Of a stretch of DNA of 64,000 nucleotides, positions 1 through 12,200 are shown piece after piece (positions within the stretch are counted from its first letter, which is position 1; each line of letters begins with the position of its first letter). The notes beneath the pieces were generated by a model, which was given only the letters and a program-made list of their open reading frames with translations, was not told the origin of the DNA and did not search any database. Both the position numbers and the translations under genes were made by a program. Location of the stretch: the NCBI GenBank assembly GCA_037783415.1, contig JAZGTN010000096.1, forward strand, positions 1,240,001-1,304,000. The letters are read 5' to 3'. The stretch is from Leptasterias polaris (Eukaryota; Echinodermata; Asteroidea; Forcipulatida; Asteriidae).

Positions 1-200
1 GAGTACAAATACTGTTCAGCTCCTTCCAAAAAAACTACACAACTCTGGGAACTGATCCCGCAATGCAATATTTGGAATGTTCCAGTCTATGGTTTTAATG
101 ACTCTAACTCCCAGGAAAGTGCACATTGGAGAAAACAGTATACAATAAATAAAACGCGCCATGATTTTAATGTTACCTCCGCTCACTTTCAATATTGCAG

Positions 201-295
201 GTACTGATGAGAAAGCTATCATTGATATCCTTGCGCACCGCTCCAATGCGCAAAGACAGCATTTACGAGCTTATTACGTCACAGCCTTCGGTCGG
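201..295 (+). CDS. Annexin 1 exon: repeat I, first half
   Basis: 95 nt after acceptor TTGCAG, donor GTGAG. It begins in phase 1, reading (G)GT ACT GAT GAG, and encodes [11 protein letters not shown] and RSNAQRQ, a hallmark of annexin repeat I. Confidence 0.95.
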
Positions 296-3200
296 GTGAG
301 TTTCTTTAACTACTAGTAATTTTCAACTCAGTTCAATACAATCGGTTGTAAAACAATCAATTATAAGCCCAAATTATCGTTCATAGACATACTGAATGAT
401 CAAAAATAATAACATATTAACGGAGGGTATTCCTTTACCGGGGCCCATTTAAACGGTAATGGAAAACGAAAGAAACCATACGGAGTCTGTTAACAACAAC
501 AAGCCAGAGTCTTCTGGGGATCAGCCTTGGAAGAAGTACAAAGACACAGACAAAACAAAGGGATGGGACAGAAACCAGTCAAGGAGATCTATATTAATTT
601 TCAATTTAATATCGCGCACAAATTTATGACAAGAAAATAAAGAGCTGGAAATGTTCAGTGGAGAGAAAGCTAAGCTACGTGATTGAACAGAAAGTTGATC
701 TTTGACTCCTCCATCAAAGGCGCTCCATGGAGGAGGATGGTGTGCTAGTTCGACGGAATCTAGCTATATGCACAGATTCAGCAGAGGTTAATTAGAATAT
801 GATTCATAAGACGAAGATTATGAAAGTGTTTGTACCAAAATATATTAGTGTGAAGTTTGTTTTTATCAGAAACGTTTAGAGTAATATTAAAGGATGCAGT
901 GTACTCACGCGTATGCGAGGAGGTGCGGATTCCGATGTCCCGATTTTGAGTGTCTATATTGTTGCTTGTTCAGGCCCTGACAGTGTAATAATAAATATCC
1001 CTTGCACTTTGCCACCATCGCTGAGTTCAAACAAGGGAAATTTGAACGAATCTCAGCCAATGGTAAGTCTCCATTGACCTCAGTGAGGGCGCTCAGTGTG
1101 GGCGCTCAGTGTGGGCTTGTGGTGTCATATGCCAGCATTCTATACCGGGGGGGGGGGGGGGGGGGGGGGGGTGGGGGGGGGGGGGGGGGAGAAAGAAAGT
1201 AACGAAGCTGGTACTGAACAAAAAATCATTTAAAATTACTTCGCGATTTTTTTTTTCAGTATCAGCTTCGTTATTTTCTTTCTTCCCTCGGTATAGACTG
1301 CTTGCATATGACATCACAAGCCCACACTGAGCGCCCTCACTCAGGTCAATGGAGACTTACCATTAAAAAAAAAAATCGCGAAGTAATTTTGAACGACATT
1401 TTTTGCTCAATCTTGGAAAGTTTATGGTGGACAATTACTCACAGCAATTAGTCGAGAACAACCTACTTTTAGGAATATCGTCTAATTTTTGTTAATCGAG
1501 GCAATCAGAACTAAATATACTAAGAGACCTGAACGACTAAATCCTTTTTGAGCCGTCATTATTGTCAATGTAAATTGAATGAGTGGGAAATGAACTGGAT
1601 ACTTCGTATACTTGGTAGGTTATCCTCCCAAAACTTCCGCTAGGGCCTTTGAAAAGAGACCAATTTCATAAGCTGCTTAGGCACAAAGTAGCTAAGCACA
1701 ACAAAATGTGCTTTTCCAGCCAAAGTACCGTGTCACATTAGTGACTGGTAACCTGCTTATTCTTGCTTTAAAGCAGAAAGTTGGTAAGCATTCTTTTCTG
1801 CTTAATACGCAGCTCTATGAACGTTATAGTAAAGGAGGTCAGAAGAGTATCGTCTATAACTGAACTCGGAACCAAACTGAACTGTTCTAATTTTCAACGT
1901 CGTATTTTCGATTTTGTTAACTATTCAAATGGTTTGTCTGTATAATTGCAGGACCTGATTGGGCATTTACAAAGTAAACTAAGTGGTAATTTTCGGAGGA
2001 CTGTACGGGCTTTAATGGATCAACCTGTTGAATATTACACACGGTGCCTCTACGAAGCAACCAAGGTACTGTCTCTATCTCTTTGGTGGTATATAAATAA
2101 TAATAATAATAATCATAATAATGGGCATTTATAATGCGCCGGTATCCATCAAAAGATGCTCATGGTGCAGCGACACATTAGAAGAGGGGAATGTTGATGC
2201 AGTCCTCATTAGGTGAGTCTTGAGGGAAGTTTTGAACAAAGCTAGTGATGGAGAAAGTTTAATAGGATCAGGTAAAATGGTTCTACAATGAAGGGGCAGC
2301 AGAAATGAACGATCTTTCACCCCATGATGTGTTGGTCCGGGAAACCTTAAAAGATATTTATAATTTGATCTCATAGACACGTGGTGGGAAATATATGGTC
2401 AAAGTCATTCCAATAGATATGGTGGTAAATTGCCTTTTACTGAGCGATAGACATACTCAAGGATCTTGAATATGAAAAACCAAAACGCGTTATACTTTCA
2501 TTTCACTTTTCCCCGCGTTAAGGGTCTTGGAACGGATGAAGAAGCACTTGTAGAAATTCTCTGCACGAAGACTAATCAGGTAATATAGAAGTTGCTCTCT
2601 CTGTCTCTCTCGCTGTATAAGAAGTCCAGAAACAGGATGGGTTATCGCTTATCAACCATTGTAATATGGCCAGTTATAATCAGTGCCATAGCGTAAATCC
2701 CTAGGGGTGTGGGCACTCTTTGGCGTGGAGGATGGACCATGAGGCGGTCCATCCCATGTGGTGGAACATTACCTTTTTATTTGACTAATTCATAAAAAGT
2801 ATTTTAAAAAGGTTTAAAATAAAAACAAAGTGATCAGCTTGTCTCAATTACAATATATAATTGTGCATTTCAACGCGTTTGACGCTGTGGAAACAATCGA
2901 GGCGGTAAAAGGCTGCATGTATCCCGTTTCTTATTTATCGTCAAAAACGGTGGGGCGAATGTGAGGCCCCTAAATGTAGCCCGAGCCCTAAATGTAGCCC
3001 AATCTAAACGAAGCCCAAAATGTATATAGGCCTATACCTAAATGTAGCACCGACCTAAATGTAGCCCAAAACTTGAACCTAAATGGTTCACTAAAATAGC
3101 CCGCACTTTTAAGGTTAAGATATTGACAATCTTTTGATTTTCCTTTAAATTGTTTTGAAGGTAGGGTGGACATTTCCTCTGCATTTTTTTCATCTGTGAA

Positions 3201-6200
3201 ATTATGGTGATCTGTATAATTATTAATTAATGAATACGATTTACGAACTAATTAGGCTTGTAAGTTTCTCAGAGTCTATGGTTGTACCAGTTTGTGAAAT
3301 TTGTTTTATCAGAAGGAGGAGAACGCACAAATAGTTCAAGCTAATACTGCTCATAAGATAACCAAGACGGACCGAAAATGTACACAACCTAGATCCCAAT
3401 AAATCTCAATCATCATTGACACGAAAGGCTTCTCGAATGGCTTGCGTGCGGTACTGAAGCGGAGGTGGGCTGAAAAGCAATTTCTCTCGGCATTTATCGA
3501 GTTCAATTATAGTGGAATCACTTGAATGACTATACCGCGATAATAAGGATACCTCGATAGTATTAGTATAGTAGGACCCCTACTGACTAATAAGTTAAGG
3601 CTTTTTTTCCTTCCCTTTAATTACACAGGAGATAAGAGAAATTAAAACGCAATACAAAAAAGGTAAGACTGCTATTCACTTAGCATCCTCTGTTCCCCAT
3701 AGCAAATTCACAATCTTGCTGTTGTTTGTTTTTCCTGTAACAATTATAGTTTCCGTTTTACTTATCCGTAGCGCACTTTGCATTGGTGTAACTACAAACA
3801 ACATATTGATAAAATCAGTGTCGTCAAAATCAATCGAAATTATCCATTACAAAAACTGTTTCAGGTACTGTAGAAATCATGCTCATGTATAACGCTGATG
3901 TTCATGTTTCTATTCCGACAAACATTGCAGTATGAGTGGGCAGAGGTACTCGTACATTCCAATTAATTAATTACATAATTACATAATTTCATAACTACGT
4001 AATTACATAAGAGTTAAATCATGTAATCAACAGACAGTTACACCTGATCATAGATTGCAGGTATAAATTATTATAAACTACAAAACAGCCACAAAGCTAG
4101 GCGGGTGGCGGGTCAACTGAAATGACCCAATTCAATTATGTAATAAATCACAAGTGAAACTGAATGATAACGTTGTATTCAATTTTGAGGTGAGTGAAGA
4201 AAAATGGTCTAGAACGGGATTTGAACCTGCGACATCGCCATTAGCGTTCCGGCGTTCTACCAACCGAGCTATAAAAATATATAATTTTCTTTCTGAATGA
4301 ATTTTGACAGATGAAGCTGCATGAAAACGAAAAACATACCACCCCCCAAAAAAAATAAAATAAAAAAGTTCGTAAATTATGCAATCGATACACAATATAC
4401 GGAGCACCTAAAGGGATATATTTATTTATTTCCCTCGAAATATTAGTTCGAAGGGGTTAACACAATTCCATCTAATAACCCATTATTATTTGTTTTTCCA
4501 AGCTTATCTGTGCGATCTGCATGCAGATATTGTTGGTGATACTAGCGGTGATTTCAGGCGACTTCTAGTATCCATGTGCTCGGTAAGAATAATATTATAA
4601 CCGATTCAGAAAAAACAGTGAGATCTGAAAAAGGGGATTTCCCCTCCCTAAGACATTGCGAAAGCCTTATCATTCTGTTGTCAAACATCCAATGAGTTGT
4701 TCATTGGTCTTAAAATAGTGCCATGTGCGACACAAGAAGTACACATTAGCATCTTACTAAGATCATGCAAACTACAAAGTCATAAAGGCTTGTGCACTTT
4801 GGAAGAAATATTCGTCAGCTTGCTATAAATAATAACATAATAATGCTAAGAATTACAACTTTATTGTAGGCTGGACGAGAAGAAGGCACTGACGTGGACG
4901 CTGATCAAGCAAAGGTAGATGCACAGGAAATATTCAAAGTAAGTAGGGCCTACTCGGTCATTTTCAGCTGACCTCATAAGCAAACAACCTGAAGTTTAGT
5001 CAGTAGTATGTGTTTAGCAATTGGTATTGGGATGTGCAGCAAGGATTCTTTAGTGCAATATTTGTATATATTACTAATTTGCGGTTGTTGCACAATGTCA
5101 ATTCAAACAAGTCTACATTCAATTAAAACTTACTTCCATTGTCCATGACATGTTTGTAAATTCAGCTTCTGCCACTGAAATTCACTGTAAACAGAAACGT
5201 GTTAGGTCTACCAGTCCAACTTCTCATACCTCGCATGAGGCATGTATTGGTTATTCACTAATTCGCGGGCTCAACCGTGAATAAATTATTTTCTATCGCG
5301 CCACGCCGCTCCCTAACCTGCAAGAAAGAACATGTTAAATGCACCAACAATGGGGTAACATCGTTCTTCGGCGACGAGCTACAGGCGGACATCTGGCTAC
5401 TCTAGGCTAATGCTAAGCCTAGGACTAATGGACATACCTGTCGTAGGTGACACAAACCTTTGAGACGCGCTGTGCGCGCAGCAGACATTTCCTCTGCTTA
5501 TCGATCATCTTTCACAGGATCACTGGCAACTGAAACCTGAAATCTCTATACAGATAAAGGTTATTCAAATTGAAAGTAAAAATTTTCAGTCAATCATTTT
5601 TGTAAACATACTTGCAGTCAACAACAAGGAATATAATGCCACGAAATTAGTTCCTTTACACATGACTTATCACTCGTCTTGAGGTTTGTATTGTTCCCAA
5701 AAAATAAAACGTACACGTCCGTTGTAGCTGCGCTGAAAACGATCAATGACAACCACGCCCTTACGGCGTCCACTCAACCCTCACACCGTTGCGTAATGCG
5801 CAAGTGCGCCCTCATGGCTAACGATAGAAAAGGTCATTATTCACTAATTCGCGGGCTCAACCGTGAATAAATTATTTTCTATCGCGCCACGCCGCTCCCT
5901 AACCTGCAAGAAAGAACATGTTAAATGCACCAACAATGGGGTAACATCGTTCTTCGGCGACGAGCTACAGGCGGACATCTTACATCCGCCTCCTCAAGTA
6001 ACAAAGAACGGGAGAAGCATAACAAACTGATAATTGTGCAGTTTTAATCCTTGTTTATTTTACCATATCAACTTGTATCGACCATGTTTCCTTGTGATGC
6101 TATAATACAAGGGCTTAACGAGCTTGTCTCACTCAAATGAAATTTAATTAATTTTATATTTACAAACCTAAATTAAGTGATACCGCAAGCCGAGTCTCTA

Positions 6201-9200
6201 CCGACTCCTTAACGTATCCATCCTTAGCATTTTCTGATCGCCATCTTCCGTGTTTCTTAAACAGTCTGTCAGGCACTCCTAAGGCAGCGGCTGCTGTGGC
6301 TCCGCCCGAGCGTAAGCTATGTAACCCAAATCGCTTAGAGTCGACACCGACTTGTTCGAGTGCATCCTTGAAAGTCTCCCTACATCTGGTATATGAAAGT
6401 TGACCATTTCTTAGCCTGTGAGTTTGAACAGATTTAGCAAATATCATCGGTCTAAACAGAAACTTATCTGTGAAGTCAGTTATTCCTGCTAAGTCAATAT
6501 ATTTTGATAACGCTTTGACAGGACAAAGCGTCGAACCGGTCTTGGCAATATAAACCCACGAACCTTCTTTAAGTTGATCTGTTTTGCTTTTAGCAATGAA
6601 TATTCTAACAAATGAAGGATGGATGTCCAGATCACATTCTCTTATGTTGATAAGTTCATCGTTTCTAAAGAAACCCGCAAAGGATAGTAAGCACATTGCA
6701 CATAGACGAGCGTGCAGCAGGTTATTGGACACACCAAACTTATCCACAATTTTTGTTAAAATTTCCGTTGTAACTGGGTCTTTAGGACATGTGGGCTTAG
6801 CAGTAAGTCGCTTCAATCCTTCCAAAGCGAGACGGAGAAATTTTGCATCGCAAGGGTTTGTGGTGATGTATGAAGTACAATCATGATACCATTTTATGCT
6901 ATAAAACAGACCTTCAATCTTACTATAAGGTGCATTTGATGTAAACAGTTCCATAAAGAATCTTGCTATGTCATCCGTCTTGGCTGGGATGTGCGGTAAA
7001 CCGTGAATTTGGCACCATGACTGCCATTCGGCAAGGTGTCTCTCATATTTCCGTAATGTGTTGGGTGCTCTAGAGGCTTTCATAACACGGTCCATTGTGC
7101 GTCGATATTCTGGAAGTCTGTAATATTAACATTGAATGGGTAATAATTAAAAACTTATTACAAAATTATGTGGCATCTTAAACATGTATTTTATGAATTC
7201 TCCTGCCAATTTTCATGCCAAGTCTGCATCATTGCAGTTACCGAGTGCCACGCGGCAATGTGGAAACATACCAATTTTCATGCCAAGTCTGCATCATTGC
7301 AGTAAGTACCATGCGGCAGTGTGAAAACAATTATGTTCTGTAATATATGCGGTTTGGTTTCACTATTTACTGTCATGCGACTTGACGTGAGAGCTACCAT
7401 TCGGTATTATCACTCTACGTATTGCCATACGGCACAAACAATTTTAAGCATTCAACCCTGCAGTCTCGCACACAGAACTGCACTCTTCATTTTCTCTGTT
7501 CCAAATATTGCTTGCTTATTATGACCTTGCACGAAAATGTTTGTAGGATCTTCAAACCTCATTGTTTCAACAACCAAGTCTTTAAAATGGCCCGATTGAG
7601 TAAACATCAGTGGCCAAAATACTGCCGATGGCCACTCCGGAACCACCAAGGTTCCTCTGGCCTTGCATGTCTTTACGTGTCTTAAGACGTCACATATCAA
7701 GTCGATTGGGGGCACTAACCAATTGTTATCCTTGGCCCAATCGAGTGTGAAGCAATTCACATGACTCGAATACTGGGTGTCGTATTTCGAATTGAAAACT
7801 GGTAACTTTGCATTATACTCATTTGCAAATCTGTCTACCGAATGTGGGCCCCACATTCCATCCACAAATTTGAAAAACTCGTTGGATACACCCCAGTCAT
7901 CCAAATCTTCTTGTCTACTTAGGAAATCTGCCTCTACGTTTTGATTTCTCGAGATCCACTGAGTTTTCAAGTTTATTACATTTGATTTACAAAACCGAAA
8001 GAGTTCTAAACTCAGATCTTGCAGTTCTTCCACCATACTGCCTTTAGATACCACGGCCACTACACCTTTGTTATCTGTGTATAGGATAAGATTTTTACCT
8101 TTAAGAACATTAGCAAACGTTTTGATTGCCAGGGATGCCCCTTTTAATTCACGCCATGTAGAACTTTTACCTCTCTCTTCCACAGACCAATTTTGTTGGA
8201 ACTCCATCTTTGCTGAAGATGCAATAGCCCAAGCACCACATCCTGTATTACTTGCATCGGTATACACCAATATTTGGGGAACAGAATAATCAAAAATGAA
8301 ACGTTTGTTAAGTTCAGGCAACTCTGATTTCCAGAAAAAGATTTCCTCAAGTACTTTGTTATTGGACAAAGAAAACTGGTAATCCCAATGTTTTCTTTTG
8401 GAAATCTCCATGTGCAAGTACCTAGACTTGAGCTGCGAGACATTTCCGACAACGCAAGAGAATGAAATTATCTTGCCGGTAATTGAGGCGAGCTTTCTGG
8501 CTGTGACACTAGGTAACGCTTCAATGATTCTTTGAATCGATTCCAATGTGTCGACAACTCGCCGACTTGTTGCAGCAATAGAGCTTTCTTGGGAGTCCCA
8601 AGTAAGACCCAACCAGTCTAGTTTTTGTGTTGGGACCCAAACAGACTTGTCCTTGTTTGGCACTAAACCGGCAGCCAGTAGGTCTGCTTTGATCAATTCT
8701 GCGGTTTTGGCACAACTAGTCTTAGTTGCCTCTCTTCCCCATCCATCATCCAAGTAAACTACAATGAACATACCTGTACGTCTCCAATGTGACACCAAAG
8801 GTCTCAACACCTTGGTGAAAATGTAAGGAGCTGTGCTCAAACCAAACGGTAAAACATTAAATGAAAATTTTTTGCTAGCTCCTCGAAAATTCCACGAAAA
8901 TCCCAAGAACGTCCTGTGTTCATGGAAAATGTCAATGTGGTGATACCCAGATTTAAGGTCGAAACTGAACATAAAATCACCTTTGCAAAAATATTTCAAA
9001 GCTTCATTCCAATCTTCAAACTTGATTTTGTCTTTCCAAACGAATTGATTAACATATCTTAGATCTAATATCAACCTCTTCTTGCCAGAACTCTGAATCG
9101 AAACGGTTAATGGATTAACCACAGTTGGGGGAGAGTTACATTCCGAGATGAGGTTTTTGTTTAGGAGGTCCAAGATAGCTTCCGTAACGAATTCTGAATG

Positions 9201-12200
9201 GGCCAATGCAGATTTATTATTCCTTAATTGCCTAGGTGGAGGCGTTTCTATCAGCGGTATCTTGTACCCTGATTGGATAACATCCAGCACTTCGGGATTA
9301 GCATTTATTTTATTCCAAAAATTTAAGGAATTTTTTAACCGTCCCTTCACAATTGGCTCTGCAGATCCCTGCTCATAATCAAAATAATTGTCTGAATAAG
9401 CAAGTAACTTATCATACTCGTTGCTATCGCTGCATTCCTGAGGATGCCCCATATGTGTCAAAGTTCGTGATGATGTAGAATCATCGCTGACCGCTGGCGT
9501 CTTTTCCGCCGATGGAATGTTGAATCCCTGGGCAGCTCTTTCTCCAATGCCCTGGTTTACCACACTTGAAACAGACGTCGTTGGGTTTTGGACCTGATCT
9601 ATAACCTGCGCCGTAAGGGGTGCAAGACGCTGATCTATTTTGGTTACAATAGCCACGAAAAAGACTATCTGGGTTAACCGGAGACTCGGACACATGCCGT
9701 CTGCTCTGCTGGTATGGCCTCTGCCGTAATCCAGCCTTGGTTTTCTTGCGCTTTGCCATTGCCCGTGACTGAGCCGAGCGAATACGCTTCTCGTCCTCGG
9801 AGTCGTCTGCCAGTTCATCGCTCATGTATTCCTCTACGGCGCCCCAGCCTATATACATAGAATGTTAAAACACGGCACATTCAGTGTTAACAATAATGTC
9901 CCACATAGAACATACACAACGTTCTATGCTACGCTTTAGAAATTCAACGAATTATTAGTAATGGAAAGAATACCATACATAACCACTGTCTATAGCCCAA
10001 TACGCTGGCATTATACATCTCAACAAGGTACATTCCTTGGTGGTTGGATATGGAATTGTATCTACAAAATTGAACAAATTACCACGTTCGAACAACGTAT
10101 TTCCGCTACACTTTTTAAGAAAGCAAAACAATATTCAAATAAAACCAACCTGCGTCCGATTTGTCAGCTAGACGAATTAGCTTGTTTCTCTTTTGCAGCT
10201 CTTTTACCGCTTCTGCTAATGTTTCGTCGGCGGTCGAAATTGAACCTTCCTTTAGCTGTTTCTGAGCCGACTCCACGCTCTGAGCAATCTTTTCGTTGAA
10301 TTCAAACTGAGCTTTATTACCTTTAAATCTGAACTGGACTTCAGAGGCTCTCTTCAGCGACTGTACTTGCTGAAGGGCTTTCTCGTTCTCCTGCTTGCGC
10401 TCTGCTATTACCTTGTCGAAATGCGACTGGAAATTTACCAAAGTTTCAGAAACGCCGGCTTTCACAATATCCGAAACGTTCTTAACGGTCATTAGAGGCA
10501 AAGAAGATTGCGACATATGCCTCTCAGAATCCGAAAATTGTACGTCGTTTGAATCAGACATGCTGAATCGCGAAATAAAACGTACACGTCCGTTGTAGCT
10601 GCGCTGAAAACGATCAATGACAACCACGCCCTTACGGCGTCCACTCAACCCTCACACCGTTGCGTAATGCGCAAGTGCGCCCTCATGGCTAACGATAGAA
10701 AAGGTCATTCACTGCACATCACAAAGCAGCGTTGTTGTTATTATGCATCGAAACATGTTATTGTTGGAAGTTTCCAATAACGCTCTAAAGTACGGAAGCC
10801 GGATAGTGCCAGGAAATAAGAAGTGAAATATTTTTTCATGAGCGCGATAATATTTTTTTGGTACCATTTATCTGGCGGCCGCCACTTATTATCCGGCGGC
10901 CGCCACTTAATTATCCGGCGGCCGCCACTTAATTATCCGGCGGCCGCCAGATAATAAGTGGCGGCCGCCACTTAATTAAGTGGCGGCCGCCACTTATTAT
11001 CCGGCGGCCGCCACTTAATTAAGTGGCGGCCGCCACTTATTATCCGGCGGCCGCCACAAAATTAAGTGGCGGCCGCCACTTATTATCCGGCGGCCGCCAC
11101 ATAATTATCTGGCGGCCGCCACATAATTATCTGGCGGCCGCCACATAATTATCTGGCGGCCGCCACATAATTATCTGACGGCCGCCACATAATTATCTGG
11201 CGGCCGCCACATAATAATCTGTACCACACGTTCTTTATTTTGCGGATTTTAAGAGGACGGGTCATAGGATTCAGGGGGGGGGGGGGGTTAAGAGGACATG
11301 TTGGGTGCGTTCGATTAGCTTCCCCGGGTCGACCCCGGTCTGCTCATCCGGGTGAGCCCCTAACCATGAGCTAATCGAACGCCAACTTCCCCCAGCATTC
11401 ACACCGATGCATCTTGGGACAGCCGACCGGAACTACTTCCATTTTGTGCCGTATGTCCGATACTTTCCGTGGATTCACGAAAACTCGTAAAATAATTATT
11501 CTCAAGGTAAAACTGCAACATTAAAAAATTTGTACAACCCCACAGTGATACACCCGGCTTCGAATAAAAAATACTTTTTTTTATTGCTCACAAAAACGCT
11601 GTTGTAATGGCGAAAATGTGTGTCAAACTTCCTAAAATGTCCCGCTGAATTACAAACAAAATGGTGGCCATTGAGAAAGTTTTTCGCCGTGACGTCATGA
11701 ACCAGGGGCAGCCCCAAGTGACCCGCTCCACAAGCAGGGCACTTGGGGCTGACCCGGGTGAGCCCCGCGAATGACGTCAAAGCTATTCGAACGCACCGGG
11801 GGAAGACCTGGGTCGACCCGGGGAAGCTAATCGAACGCACCCATTATATGAACCAGGGGAGTAAAGAGGAAAGCTCATAGGTTCCGGGGGGGGGGGGGGG
11901 GGGTTAGAGTACAGGTCGTAGGATCATGGGGGGGGGGGGGGGGTTAAGGGTAAGAGGGCATGTCATAGGATCATAATTGGGGGGGGGGAGGGGTGAGAGG
12001 ACATGACTTTGGTGTCTCTATGGATCTTACCCACCCCCCCTGATCCTATGACATGTCATCTTACCCCCTGGATCCTATGACCTGTCCTCTTAACCCCCCA
12101 TTCCTATGACACGCCTCTTACCCCACCCCCCCATGATCCTATGACTTTACCTCTTAACCCCCCCCCCCCCCCCCCCATGATCCTACGACCTGTCCTCTAA

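Larger units (their letters stand above)
5251..10709 (-). mobile_element. Tyrosine-recombinase retrotransposon (DIRS order, PAT/Ngaro-like), apparently intact
   Basis: Read on the minus strand the order is A1 (10709-10573), gag, RT-RNase H, tyrosine recombinase, B1 (5980-5837), A2 (5838-5702), a 307-bp spacer, B2 (5394-5251). This is the split direct repeat layout of PAT and Ngaro elements, which move by reverse transcription to a circle inserted by a tyrosine recombinase rather than an integrase. As I read them, A1/A2 (137 bp) and B1/B2 (144 bp) are identical, and no reading frame is broken, so the insertion looks young. A methyltransferase-like tail after RNase H and a zinc-knuckle Gag favour PAT over Ngaro. 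There is no obvious target duplication, as expected for recombinase insertion. It sits in antisense in the intron 4939-13406 of the first annexin. Confidence 0.93.

Noticed and set aside
1002..1330. Gly-rich and Pro-rich frames
   Set aside because: They are translations of the poly-G tract in a foldback repeat.
2129..2380. 83-codon minus-strand frame
   Set aside because: It lies in an annexin intron over a (TAA)n-type repeat and has no domain or splice support.
8144..8757. Short frames of 64-102 codons within the RT region
   Set aside because: They are alternate frames of the reverse transcriptase gene.
10874..11208. CpG island or promoter
   Set aside because: CpG density comes only from repeated GGCGGCCGCC units in AT-rich spacers inside a foldback element; no gene starts there.
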